Of a stretch of DNA of 64,000 nucleotides, positions 19,304 to 26,723 are shown one piece after another. The stretch comes from Yoonia sp. G8-12 (GTDB lineage Bacteria > Pseudomonadota > Alphaproteobacteria > Rhodobacterales > Rhodobacteraceae). The stretch is taken from positions 3,100,001 through 3,164,000 of the forward strand of contig NZ_CP151762.1 of NCBI RefSeq assembly GCF_038443675.1, read 5' to 3'. How positions within the stretch are numbered: the first letter of the stretch is position 1; each line of letters begins with the position of its first letter. The notes below the pieces were generated by a model. The model was not told the DNA's origin and did no database searches. It was given only the letters and a program-made list of their open reading frames with translations. Both the position numbers and the translations under genes were made by a program.

Positions 19304-19333
19304 AAAGGCCCCCGCACTGCAGGGGCCTTTTTC
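19304..19333 (+). terminator. Terminator after rplW, inside the S10 operon
   Basis: AAAGGCCCC and GGGGCCTTT form a strong stem with a CGCACTGCA loop followed by TTTTCG. A terminator at this place is unusual, because rplW and rplB are normally co-transcribed; here it isolates rpsJ-rplW from the toxin-antitoxin block. Confidence 0.85.
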
Positions 19334-19348
19334 GTTTGAGGGCAGGGA

Positions 19349-19391
19349 GTCGGGGCAAGCCCCGACCTACGTAGGCCGGGGCCTGCCCCGG
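19349..19391. repeat. REP-like inverted hairpin pair after rplW
   Basis: Hairpin GTCGGGG/CCCCGAC (19349-19366), then CTAC GTAG with no spacer, then hairpin CCGGGG/CCCCGG (to 19391). This is the same design as the palindrome after tuf. It lies between the rplW terminator and the minus-strand toxin-like gene. Confidence 0.75.
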
Positions 19392-19456
19392 TGATGCAAC
19401 GGTTGCCGCAAATGCAAGCGCCAGCGATGGCTCATGGGGTCGTATAGGCTACACAC

Positions 19457-20038
19457 CTAGTCTTTTTCCGTTGGATAGATCTTGTGCTCAGGATCCCACC
19501 AAACAACATAGAAAGTTGACTTTTGGCGGTATCCCCAAATTCTTTGCGTTGATCCGATCCTGAAGCGAAACAGCTCTTCCTCCTCCCGTCCGATCTTTAA
19601 CCACCTTGACTGCGCTTCTCCACAAATTGAATCCCAGCTTTGGTCATGATGCTTCTTTCTGCGCTTTCGTTTGGACCCAGTTCTTTGGTCCAGTATCTCG
19701 GCCCAAGTTAAAGTACTCATCATGATCATTGTGGATTTGACTACGCACTGGTCGCCGCTTGTTCTTGCAGTTGTGCACCAGTTTCGATGCTGCCCCCATG
19801 ACCATTCATCTTCCCGATCAGCACATTCGTGAAGAACGTAGTCCATGCGCATTTGCATGATACTCTGAGGGTCAGCTCCTGTGCGAGGAAGTTCTTCAGT
19901 GCCTACGACTTCCGCCAATCGTGGATTTAGGTCTTGCTGAACCCGCTCAGAGAAACGAACCGATCGTTTTTGTTTTTCCAACTTCTTCGCAAGTTTGCGA
20001 TCGATCCGTGCTTGCTTCTTACTAGTACGCTCGGCCAT
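19457..20038 (-). CDS. Putative toxin partner of the Panacea-domain antitoxin
   Basis: A 193-residue protein of unknown family. Residues 1-28 are a very basic Lys/Arg-rich helix (SKKQARIDRKLAKKLEKQKR), with a second basic cluster GSKRKRRKKHHD near residue 120. The C-terminus (FRIGSTQRIWGYRQKSTFYVV then WWDPEHKIYP) looks like a small beta domain. Its ATG overlaps the stop of the upstream antitoxin-like gene (TAATG), the coupling expected of a toxin-antitoxin pair in antitoxin-first order. By family knowledge, Panacea antitoxins sit beside many unrelated toxin folds, so the fold cannot be deduced from the partner. The function is inferred from context only. Confidence 0.55.
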   Translation of the reverse strand: MAERTSKKQARIDRKLAKKLEKQKRSVRFSERVQQDLNPRLAEVVGTEELPRTGADPQSIMQMRMDYVLHECADREDEWSWGQHRNWCTTARTSGDQCVVKSTMIMMSTLTWAEILDQRTGSKRKRRKKHHDQSWDSICGEAQSRWLKIGREEEELFRFRIGSTQRIWGYRQKSTFYVVWWDPEHKIYPTEKD

Positions 20039-20487
20039 TAGTTGGCGGCAGATTGTAGTCCGGAATAATACTCATGCATATCAGCGTGAGTTATCTCTTC
20101 ATTGCAGTTTTGGCCGTCAGACACTCCTGCGCGATCGCGCGCTATGTTCCAAGGTGCTTCAAGGTGTGTTAGATCGCTTAGCCACTGGGCTGACTTGTTA
20201 CCATAAAAATCCAGCACGACTTTGATGACTTCTTTCTGATTATCACTCAGTCTGGTTGGGTCGCCCGGGATCGAAGCCCGAGAGACTCTGAATTGTCCTC
20301 GGTGTCGGGCATACAAATCTGGAGAAACAGGACCGTTGGCCCAAGCTTCAAACCTCTCGTCAAACAGCTGTTCTTCTCGCCAAACCAAAGACCAACTCTG
20401 TGCGTAATAGACAAGCTTTTGCAGCTTCATAGAAGTCATTTCGCCGAGCTCGTCCAGAACGAACGCAGCAACATCGTGAACAGACAT
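20038..20487 (-). CDS. Panacea-domain (DUF4065, SocA/GepA-like) antitoxin
   Basis: A 149-residue protein that is almost all Panacea domain. The diagnostic MKLQKLVYYAQSWSLVW helix and FEAWANGPVSPDLY motif are both clear, near residues 20-37 and 47-60. ATG 20487 follows GGAGGGAAGC; an in-frame TTG four codons upstream lies before that site and is unlikely. Domain members neutralise diverse toxins, and Caulobacter SocA is a ClpXP adaptor for the SocB toxin. A GTGT-N8-ACAC dyad about 25 bases upstream of the ATG might serve autoregulation. Its position between rplW and rplB, opposite to the ribosomal genes, is most unusual. Confidence 0.85.
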   Translation of the reverse strand: MSVHDVAAFVLDELGEMTSMKLQKLVYYAQSWSLVWREEQLFDERFEAWANGPVSPDLYARHRGQFRVSRASIPGDPTRLSDNQKEVIKVVLDFYGNKSAQWLSDLTHLEAPWNIARDRAGVSDGQNCNEEITHADMHEYYSGLQSAAN

Positions 20488-20614
20488 GCTTCCCTCCAAT
20501 GAGTTTGTCTAAGTGTAGCTAAGCACACCTTTTTGCATTCCAATAACCGACTAATCAAGTTAATGCGAGCATTTGCTAGGTTTTCATGGAATTTGGGGCA
20601 GAAAGTGAGTCATT

Positions 20615-20640
20615 TTGGACGTGCGACTTGGACGTGCGAC
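20615..20640. repeat. 13-bp tandem duplication
   Basis: TTGGACGTGCGAC occurs twice in direct succession (20615-20627 and 20628-20640) in the 430-bp gap between the antitoxin gene and rplB. It may be a scar of slippage or of an insertion. Apart from the rplB promoter, I see no gene in this gap. Confidence 0.6.
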
Positions 20641-20760
20641 GCTTGGCAAAAAGACTCTGGTGTTCCTTCCATAGGTAAAGCGGTTCGATAACTATACGAA
20701 GTTAGTGGAAATAATACGTTAACTGCGCCATCCACCTAGGAATCTTGGCTATCTAATCCC

Positions 20761-20789
20761 TTGCCACCTTCACCCCTCCCCGCTATACG
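20761..20789 (+). promoter_or_regulatory. Promoter restarting transcription at rplB
   Basis: TTGCCA (20761-20766), 17 C-rich bases, then TATACG (20784-20789), with a leader of about 130 nt to rplB. The CTATACGCC core is shared with the rpsL, rpsJ and rplO promoters. It explains how rplB and the genes after it are expressed despite the terminator after rplW. Confidence 0.7.
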
Positions 20790-20923
20790 CCCTCAATCAC
20801 CTGACCTCGGGATTCGTTCCGGGGTCTTTGTGGTATACCTATGGGCACCTACGGGGGCCTCTCACATCAGGGTTCCTGCTGATCTAATCATGGGGGCCCG
20901 CCAAGCAAACGGAAGAAGCTAAC

Positions 20924-21766
20924 ATGGCACTCAAGTCGTACAAACCGACGACGCCGGGCCAGCGTGGGCTGGTGCTGATCGACCGTTCGGAGCTTTGGAA
21001 AGGACGTCCTGTCAAATCCCTTACTGAGGGTCTGACGAAATCGGGCGGCCGGAACAACACCGGACGGATCACCATGCGTCGTATTGGTGGGGGCGCAAAG
21101 CGTCTTTACCGCATCGTCGATTTCAAGCGTAACAAGCTGGATATGCCTGCTGTTGTTGCACGGATCGAATATGACCCGAACCGCACCGCATTTATCGCGC
21201 TGATCCAGTACGAAGACGGTACACAGAATTACATCCTTGCCCCCCAGCGCCTCGCGATTGGTGACAAGGTGATCGCATCCGCCAAGGCTGACATCAAGCC
21301 AGGCAACGCAATGCCCTTCAGCGGCATGCCTATCGGTACGATCGTTCACAACATCGAAATGAAAGCAGGCAAAGGCGGCCAGATCGCCCGTGCAGCCGGT
21401 ACCTACGCCCAGTTTGTTGGTCGTGACGGTGGCTACGCGCAGGTCCGTTTGTCATCCGGTGAATTGCGCCTCGTACGTCAGGAATGCATGGCCACTGTCG
21501 GTGCTGTGTCCAACGCGGACCACTCGAACCAGAACTTCGGTAAAGCAGGCCGCATGCGTCACAAGGGCATCCGCCCATCTGTGCGTGGTGTTGCCATGAA
21601 CCCGATCGACCACCCGCACGGTGGTGGTGAAGGCCGGACATCTGGTGGTCGGACGCCTGTGACTCCTTGGGGTAAAGACACCAAGGGCAAGCGTACCCGT
21701 AACAAGAACAAAGCGTCGCAGAGCCTTATCATCCGCTCGCGTCACGCCAAGAAGAAGGGTCGTTAA
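20924..21766 (+). CDS. rplB: 50S ribosomal protein L2
   Basis: A 280-residue L2, needed for subunit association and peptidyl transfer. MALKSYKPTTPGQRG, the OB-fold segment YDPNRTAFIALIQYEDG, and the conserved C-terminal loop MNPIDHPHGGGEGRTSGG with its functionally important His are all present. It begins the rplB-rpsS-rplV-rpsC-rplP segment and follows its own promoter rather than rplW. Confidence 0.97.
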   Translation: MALKSYKPTTPGQRGLVLIDRSELWKGRPVKSLTEGLTKSGGRNNTGRITMRRIGGGAKRLYRIVDFKRNKLDMPAVVARIEYDPNRTAFIALIQYEDGTQNYILAPQRLAIGDKVIASAKADIKPGNAMPFSGMPIGTIVHNIEMKAGKGGQIARAAGTYAQFVGRDGGYAQVRLSSGELRLVRQECMATVGAVSNADHSNQNFGKAGRMRHKGIRPSVRGVAMNPIDHPHGGGEGRTSGGRTPVTPWGKDTKGKRTRNKNKASQSLIIRSRHAKKKGR

Positions 21767-21768
21767 TT

Positions 21769-22047
21769 ATGGCTCGTTCCGTATGGAAAGGCCCCTTTGT
21801 GGATGCCTACGTCTTGAAAAAGGCAGAAGCATCGCGCGAAAGCGGCCGCAACGAAGTGATCAAGATCTGGTCGCGTCGTTCGACAATCCTGCCTCAGTTC
21901 GTTGGTCTCACCTTTGGTGTGTACAACGGCAAGAAGCACATCCCTGTTAACGTTAGCGAAGACATGATTGGTCAGAAGTTTGGTGAATATTCGCCAACGC
22001 GGACCTACTACGGTCACGCCGCTGACAAAAAAGCGAAGCGGAAATAA
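21769..22047 (+). CDS. rpsS: 30S ribosomal protein S19
   Basis: A 92-residue S19, head protein next to S13. MARSVWKGPFVDAYVLKK, the IKIWSRRSTILPQFVGLTF core and the GEYSPTRTYYGHAADKKAK end are typical. It starts two bases after the rplB stop and is three bases from rplV, so all are translated from one message. Confidence 0.96.
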   Translation: MARSVWKGPFVDAYVLKKAEASRESGRNEVIKIWSRRSTILPQFVGLTFGVYNGKKHIPVNVSEDMIGQKFGEYSPTRTYYGHAADKKAKRK

Positions 22048-22050
22048 GCC

Positions 22051-22431
22051 ATGAGCAAGGATAAGAATCCCCGCCGCGTGGCCGATAACGAAGCAATGGC
22101 AAAACTGCGCATGCTCCGTACGTCCCCGCAAAAGCTGAACCTCGTTGCTGGCCTGATCCGCGGCAAGAAAGTCGAGCAGGCGCTGACTGACCTGACTTTC
22201 TCCAAAAAGCGGATTTCGGACGACGTGAAGAAGTGCCTTCAGTCGGCCATCGCCAACGCCGAGAACAACCACAACCTTGACGTCGATGAACTGGTCGTCG
22301 CAGAGGCCTATGTCGGCAAGAACCTGACCATGAAGCGCGGTCGCCCTCGGGCCCGTGGCCGTTTTGGTAAGATCATCAAGCCGTTTGCAGAGATCACCAT
22401 CAAGGTGCGTCAAGTTGAGGAGCAATCATAA
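22051..22431 (+). CDS. rplV: 50S ribosomal protein L22
   Basis: A 126-residue L22, whose beta hairpin reaches the tunnel constriction. LRTSPQKLNLVAGLIRGKKV and the hairpin KRGRPRARGRFGKIIKP are conserved. The stop overlaps the rpsC start (TAATG). Confidence 0.96.
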   Translation: MSKDKNPRRVADNEAMAKLRMLRTSPQKLNLVAGLIRGKKVEQALTDLTFSKKRISDDVKKCLQSAIANAENNHNLDVDELVVAEAYVGKNLTMKRGRPRARGRFGKIIKPFAEITIKVRQVEEQS

Positions 22432-23132
22432 TGGGTAACAAAGTAAACCCGATCGGTATGCGTCTTCAGGTCAACCGCACCTGGGATAGCCGCTGGTACG
22501 CTGATACCAAAGACTATGGCGACCTTCTGCTGGAAGACCTCAAGATCAAGGCTTTCATCAAGAAAGAATGCGCACAGTCTGGCGTCAGCCGCGTGATCAT
22601 CGAACGTCCGCACAAAAAGTGCCGCGTCACGATCCACGCAGCCCGTCCTGGTGTGATCATCGGCAAGAAAGGTGCAGACATCGAAGGTCTGCGCAAGAAG
22701 CTTGCTGCTCTGACCGCATCCGAGCTGCACCTGAACATCGTTGAAGTCCGCAAGCCAGAACTTGACGCAGCCTTGGTTGCCGAAAGCATTGGCCAGCAGC
22801 TTGAGCGCCGTGTGTCTTTCCGTCGCGCAATGAAGCGTGCGGTTCAGAACGCCATGCGCATGGGCGCCCTGGGTATCCGGGTCAACCTTGCCGGTCGTCT
22901 GGGCGGTGCTGAAATTGCACGGACAGAATGGTACCGCGAAGGTCGTGTGCCGCTGCACACGCTGCGCGCCGACATCGACTATGCACTGTATGAGGCAATG
23001 ACGCCTTATGGGATCATCGGCATCAAGGTTTTCATCTACAAAGGTGAGATCATGGAGCACGATCCGTCAGCGCACGACCGCAAACATGCTGAGCTGCAAG
23101 AGGGCGCTGTCCCTCGCGGCCCACGTCGCTAA
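22431..23132 (+). CDS. rpsC: 30S ribosomal protein S3
   Basis: A 233-residue S3, part of the mRNA entry channel and helicase. The KH motif VIIGKKGADIEGLRKKL is present near residues 75-95, and the C-terminal domain ends with GRLGGAEIARTEWYREGRVP. Overlap with rplV and a 13-bp gap to rplP show tight co-translation. Confidence 0.96.
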   Translation: MGNKVNPIGMRLQVNRTWDSRWYADTKDYGDLLLEDLKIKAFIKKECAQSGVSRVIIERPHKKCRVTIHAARPGVIIGKKGADIEGLRKKLAALTASELHLNIVEVRKPELDAALVAESIGQQLERRVSFRRAMKRAVQNAMRMGALGIRVNLAGRLGGAEIARTEWYREGRVPLHTLRADIDYALYEAMTPYGIIGIKVFIYKGEIMEHDPSAHDRKHAELQEGAVPRGPRR

Positions 23133-23145
23133 GGGAACTGAGTAA

Positions 23146-23559
23146 ATGCTACAGCCAAAGCGTACAAAACACCGCAAGCTGCACAAAGGCCGTATCCGTG
23201 GTGAAGCAAAGGGCGGGTCTGACCTGAACTTTGGCACCTACGGCCTGAAGGCGGTTGAGCCTGAGCGTATCACTGCGCGTCAGATCGAAGCTGCACGTCG
23301 TGCCATGACGCGTCACATGAAGCGTCAGGGCCGTGTCTGGATCCGTATTTTCCCGGACACACCAGTGACATCCAAGCCCGTCGAAGTGCGTATGGGTAAG
23401 GGTAAAGGTTCCATCGATTTCTGGGCATGCAAGGTCAAGCCAGGCCGCGTGATGTTCGAAATCGACGGCGTGACCGAAGTGGTCGCACGCGAGGCCCTGC
23501 GCCTTGCCGCGATGAAGCTGCCTATCAAGACACGGACCGTGGTTCGCGAAGATTGGTAA
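23146..23559 (+). CDS. rplP: 50S ribosomal protein L16
   Basis: A 137-residue L16, located near the A site and central protuberance. MLQPKRTKHRKLHKGRIRG opens it. The segment VEVRMGKGKGSIDFW contains the arginine that corresponds to E. coli Arg81, which the 2OG oxygenase YcfD hydroxylates. It is the last gene before the third interruption of the cluster; hairpins and a terminator follow at once. Confidence 0.97.
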   Translation: MLQPKRTKHRKLHKGRIRGEAKGGSDLNFGTYGLKAVEPERITARQIEAARRAMTRHMKRQGRVWIRIFPDTPVTSKPVEVRMGKGKGSIDFWACKVKPGRVMFEIDGVTEVVAREALRLAAMKLPIKTRTVVREDW

Positions 23560-23560
23560 A

Positions 23561-23628
23561 CCGTTAAATCCGTAGGATTTGACGGGGTGCGGTGTAGCGA
23601 ATTTGCGAAGCAAACTCGCGGGCCGCAC
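23561..23628 (+). repeat. Two successive hairpins directly after rplP
   Basis: The first (23561-23585) pairs CCGTTAAATCC with GGATTTGACGG over a GTA loop, starting one base after the rplP stop. The second (23587-23628) is nested: GTGCGG pairs with CCGCAC outside and GCGAATTTGC with GCAAACTCGC inside. Together with the terminator after them they form an unusually structured 3' end. Confidence 0.65.
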
Positions 23629-23640
23629 ACAGTAGAGATT

Positions 23641-23675
23641 AAAAGCCCCCGCTGAAAGATTGGCGGGGGCTTTTC
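23641..23675 (+). terminator. Rho-independent terminator after rplP
   Basis: AAAAGCCCCCGC pairs with GCGGGGGCTTTT around a short AT-rich loop, followed by CTTTGG. It closes the rplB-rplP segment. Confidence 0.88.
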
Positions 23676-23726
23676 TTTGGTTAGTGAGATAGTGATAACT
23701 GGGCCATAAGAACTCAGGAGGTTTCA

Positions 23727-23960
23727 ATGACATTTACAATGGTCGGACGCTTTATCGCTAAAACTGCAATCGTATTGGCAGCTCTGCGGATTGCCACAGC
23801 ACTCTTGGTTATTTTCAGTGATGACCCGATCGTCGCAGCATCGAGTCTTCTAGGCTCGCAGACAACGGGCGAGGCAATCGATCAGGCGGTATATGTCGTG
23901 ATTTTTGCGATATGCTTAGGTGTCCTCACAGATATCAGCCGCGCTGTTCAGCGCGACTAA
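23727..23960 (+). CDS. Small two-helix membrane protein, unknown
   Basis: A 77-residue protein with two predicted membrane helices (about residues 9-30 and 53-72) joined by a short polar loop. CAGGAGG seven bases before the ATG is a near-perfect ribosome-binding site, which supports real translation. I do not recognise a family. It lies alone between the rplP terminator and the convergent oxygenase gene; no clear promoter of its own is seen. Confidence 0.55.
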   Translation: MTFTMVGRFIAKTAIVLAALRIATALLVIFSDDPIVAASSLLGSQTTGEAIDQAVYVVIFAICLGVLTDISRAVQRD

Positions 23961-24045
23961 ATTAAACGGAATTTCGCAACCGTACCGCCCGGCTTGCCGG
24001 GCAGCGCCCACCCCGAGGTCCGGTCGCTGCCCTCTGTTGCGGGTA

Positions 24046-24666
24046 TCACCCCCAACTATAATTAAAGCTCACCGAAATCCGTTCTTCCTCGGACATATTC
24101 ATCGGCACCTCGTGCCGTAGCCAGCTTTCCCATAGCAGCACATCGCCGACCTCGGGCTTGGCATAGAAGAACGTGCGCAACTCGTCGCGCGCATCTTTCA
24201 CGCGGGTAGGGGCGGCCATCATCATCGCAAGACGGGGGTCTTCGAATTTGATCGCACTCGCACCATCGGGCATGGCGACGTAGGTCGTGCCGCTGATCAC
24301 CGAATGGGGGTGGATGTGGCTGGTGTGGATGCCGCCTTCGGGCAGGATATTGATCCAGATGTCCTCGAGTTGCAGTTTCTTGTCGCCAAGGTCGAACTGC
24401 ACATCTTTGGCGAATGCCGCGACATGGGCGTCGAGCACTTTCACCAGATCGGCAAAGATTGGGAACCGCCACGGCAGGTCGGAAAGCGAGGCGTAGGAGG
24501 TATAGCCTGCATAGCCGTTTGCCTCGCACCAGTCCTGGCCGGCTTCATCATCATCGGCGATGACAAGGCAAGAGTTCTCTAGCTCGGCTGCGTTGATGGG
24601 ATCGCCAAGCTCAGAGAGTTTGGCGTGATAAAGACGGGTCGCGAAGAGGGATTTGATTTGGGTCAT
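24046..24666 (-). CDS. 2-oxoglutarate/Fe(II)-dependent oxygenase (TIGR02466-like)
   Basis: A 206-residue double-stranded beta-helix oxygenase. The iron-binding region is seen in EGGIHTSHIHPHSVISGTTYV and, 70 residues later, WLRHEVPMNMSEEERISVSFNY, where His and the RxSxSFN strand bind iron and 2-oxoglutarate. This matches the small putative oxygenase family common in marine alphaproteobacteria and cyanophages; substrates are not established. It is encoded opposite to the ribosomal genes in the rplP-rpmC gap. ATG 24666 has no strong ribosome-binding site. An alternative reading frame on the same strand is a shadow. Confidence 0.8.
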   Translation of the reverse strand: MTQIKSLFATRLYHAKLSELGDPINAAELENSCLVIADDDEAGQDWCEANGYAGYTSYASLSDLPWRFPIFADLVKVLDAHVAAFAKDVQFDLGDKKLQLEDIWINILPEGGIHTSHIHPHSVISGTTYVAMPDGASAIKFEDPRLAMMMAAPTRVKDARDELRTFFYAKPEVGDVLLWESWLRHEVPMNMSEEERISVSFNYSWG

Positions 24667-24733
24667 GGGATGCTCTTAGCGGATGCGGTTCGGCAGGGCG
24701 AGTGCAAGATGTGGTTGAGATAGGTTTCATGCC

Positions 24734-24799
24734 GTCCTGGACCGGATCCGGTACCTCTTGCTGGCGGCAATGTCAGAGGTCCCGGATCAAGTCCGGGAC
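24734..24799. repeat. Second CCGGATCAAGTCCGG-type inverted pair
   Basis: An imperfect left arm (CCTGGACCGGATCCGG, within 24734-24752) faces CCCGGATCAAGTCCGGG (24781-24797). The right arm is identical to the one in the rpsL-rpsG gap. It lies between the start of the oxygenase gene and the rpmC promoter. Confidence 0.65.
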
Positions 24800-24839
24800 G
24801 CCATGCTGTGACAAGCTGCTACTCTTTGTCCACAAGGGG

Positions 24840-24868
24840 TTGCTTTGTGTGTCGTTGGGGTCTAAACG
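24840..24868 (+). promoter_or_regulatory. Promoter restarting transcription at rpmC
   Basis: TTGCTT (24840-24845), 17 bases, then TAAACG (24863-24868), about 80 nt before rpmC. It shares the 17-base spacing and the G at -7 with the other restart promoters, though both hexamers are weaker. Confidence 0.6.
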
Positions 24869-24948
24869 GCGCACTTCTACCCCCACTCCATCGGGAATCG
24901 GGTGACGTGTTGCACGGCCCGCCGGTGATGTTGAAAAAGGAAAATGGC

Positions 24949-25155
24949 ATGAACGCCAACGAACTGCGGGATAAAACGCCCGATCAGCTCCGTGAAGAGC
25001 TGGTGAACCTGAAAAAAGAATCCTTCAATCTGCGCTTTCAGCAGGCCACTGGTCAGCTCGAAAACACAGCAGGCATCCGTGCGGCCCGCCGCAATGCCGC
25101 GAAGGTCAAAACAATTCTGAACGAAAAGGCCGCTGCTGCGGCATCGGAGGCTTAA
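24949..25155 (+). CDS. rpmC: 50S ribosomal protein L29
   Basis: A 68-residue L29 near the tunnel exit. MNANELRDKTPDQLREELVNL and the NLRFQQATGQLENTAGIRAARR core are typical. ATG 24949 follows AAAAAGGAAAATGGC. The open frame extends upstream to 24808, but that part is not conserved and overlaps the promoter. An Ala-rich tail ends the protein. Confidence 0.95.
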   Translation: MNANELRDKTPDQLREELVNLKKESFNLRFQQATGQLENTAGIRAARRNAAKVKTILNEKAAAAASEA

Positions 25156-25158
25156 TCC

Positions 25159-25389
25159 ATGCCTAAGCGTATCCTGCAAGGGGTTGTGACAAGCAACCAG
25201 AACGCCCAGACCGTCACAGTGTCGGTTGAGCGCCGTTTCAAGCACCCGCTGCTTCAGAAAACTGTTCGTAAGTCCAAGAAATATCGGGCCCACGATGAGC
25301 AGAACTCTTTCAACGTAGGCGATACAGTCCGCATTCAGGAATGTGCCCCTAAATCGAAAACCAAACGCTGGGAGGTTATTGCTTCTTAA
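25159..25389 (+). CDS. rpsQ: 30S ribosomal protein S17
   Basis: A 76-residue S17, a primary 16S rRNA binder with an OB fold. MPKRILQGVVTSNQNAQTVT and VGDTVRIQECAPKSKTKRW are characteristic. It follows rpmC by three bases; an 80-bp gap then leads to rplN with no promoter that I can support. Confidence 0.96.
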   Translation: MPKRILQGVVTSNQNAQTVTVSVERRFKHPLLQKTVRKSKKYRAHDEQNSFNVGDTVRIQECAPKSKTKRWEVIAS

Positions 25390-25470
25390 GCAATAGCACC
25401 CGGTTCAAACGAAACCCTGGGCCCCCGGACGGAAATCGGGACTTGCTCATAGGTCGGAAAAGGAAACCAA

Positions 25471-25839
25471 ATGATCCAGATGCAGACCAATCTGGATGTT
25501 GCTGACAACAGCGGCGCTCGCCGTGTTCAGTGCATCAAGGTTCTGGGTGGTTCTCACCGTCGTTACGCCAGTGTTGGAGACATCATTGTTGTTTCGGTGA
25601 AAGAGGCCATTCCACGCGGTCGCGTAAAGAAAGGTGACGTCCGTAAGGCCGTCGTCGTACGCACCGCCAAAGAAGTTCGCCGCGACGATGGCACCGCCAT
25701 CCGTTTTGATAGCAACGCTGCTGTCATCCTCAACAACAACAACGAGCCGATCGGTACACGTATCTTTGGGCCGGTTGTTCGTGAGTTGCGCGCGAAAAAC
25801 TTCATGAAAATCATCTCGCTTGCTCCGGAGGTGCTGTAA
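25471..25839 (+). CDS. rplN: 50S ribosomal protein L14
   Basis: A 122-residue L14, which contacts the 30S subunit and is a docking site for the silencing factor RsfS. MIQMQTNLDVADNSGARRVQ and the RIFGPVVRELRAKNFMKIISLAPEVL end match the family over its full length. GGAAACC precedes the ATG. Confidence 0.97.
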   Translation: MIQMQTNLDVADNSGARRVQCIKVLGGSHRRYASVGDIIVVSVKEAIPRGRVKKGDVRKAVVVRTAKEVRRDDGTAIRFDSNAAVILNNNNEPIGTRIFGPVVRELRAKNFMKIISLAPEVL

Positions 25840-25841
25840 CT

Positions 25842-26147
25842 ATGGCTGCGAAACTCCGCAAAGGTGACAATGTCGTCGTTCTGGCTGGCAAGGACAAAGG
25901 CAAGACTGGTTCTATCACCAGCATTGACCCCAAATCCGGCAAAGCCATCGTGGACGGTATCAACATTGCGATCCGTCACACAAAGCAATCTCAGGCAACA
26001 CAGGGTGGCCGCACGCCAAAGGCGATGCCGATCCAACTGTCGAACCTGGCAATCGTTGACAGCAATGGCAAAGCAACGCGCGTTGGCTTCCGCATGGATG
26101 GCGACAACAAAGTGCGTTTCGCCAAGACAACAGGGGATGCGATCTAA
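25842..26147 (+). CDS. rplX: 50S ribosomal protein L24
   Basis: A 101-residue L24, an assembly initiator with a KOW motif (KLRKGDNVVVLAGKDKGKTG). It starts two bases after rplN and its stop overlaps the rplE start (TAATG). Confidence 0.96.
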   Translation: MAAKLRKGDNVVVLAGKDKGKTGSITSIDPKSGKAIVDGINIAIRHTKQSQATQGGRTPKAMPIQLSNLAIVDSNGKATRVGFRMDGDNKVRFAKTTGDAI

Positions 26148-26710
26148 TGCTTGATACAGCAAACTATACCCCGCGTCTGAAGGACCTTTATGCATCGACC
26201 ATCCGTGCGTCGATGAAAGAAGAGTTCGGCTACAAAAACGAGATGCAGATCCCGCGTTTGGACAAAATCGTTCTGAACATCGGCTGTGGTGCAGAAGCTG
26301 TCCGTGACAGCAAGAAAGCAAAAACCGCACAGGAAGATCTGACAACAATCGCTGGTCAGAAGGCCATGACAACACACGCTAAGAAATCAATCGCTGGTTT
26401 CCGCGTACGTGAAGACATGCCACTGGGTGCAAAGGTAACTTTGCGCGGCGATCGTATGTACGAATTTCTTGACCGTCTGATCACTGTTGCAATGCCACGT
26501 ATCCGCGACTTCCGCGGTGTATCCGGCAAATCATTCGACGGCCGCGGCAACTATGCCACCGGCATCAAAGAGCACCTGATCTTCCCGGAAATCAACTTCG
26601 ACAAGATCGATGAGAACTGGGGCATGGACATCGTGATCTGCACAACAGCGAACACTGACGCTGAAGCAAAGGCACTGTTGAAAGCTTTCAACATGCCATT
26701 CAACAGCTGA
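26147..26710 (+). CDS. rplE: 50S ribosomal protein L5
   Basis: A 187-residue L5, the 5S rRNA-binding protein of the central protuberance. The conserved MQIPRLDKIVLNIGCGAEAV and the VTLRGDRMYEFLDRLI and LIFPEINFDKIDENWGMDI segments are intact. Translation is coupled to rplX. Confidence 0.97.
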   Translation: MLDTANYTPRLKDLYASTIRASMKEEFGYKNEMQIPRLDKIVLNIGCGAEAVRDSKKAKTAQEDLTTIAGQKAMTTHAKKSIAGFRVREDMPLGAKVTLRGDRMYEFLDRLITVAMPRIRDFRGVSGKSFDGRGNYATGIKEHLIFPEINFDKIDENWGMDIVICTTANTDAEAKALLKAFNMPFNS

Positions 26711-26723
26711 GGGGAAATTAGAT

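Noticed and set aside
20693..20705. TATACGAAGTTAG, which matches 12 of 13 bases of a loxP arm.
   Set aside because: No inverted second arm lies eight bases away on either side and no recombinase gene is in the window, so this is chance similarity.
19349..20923. The rplW-rplB block as an insertion sequence or integron cassette.
   Set aside because: There is no transposase or integrase, no matching terminal repeats at the two ends and no visible target duplication; the palindrome at the left end is REP-like.
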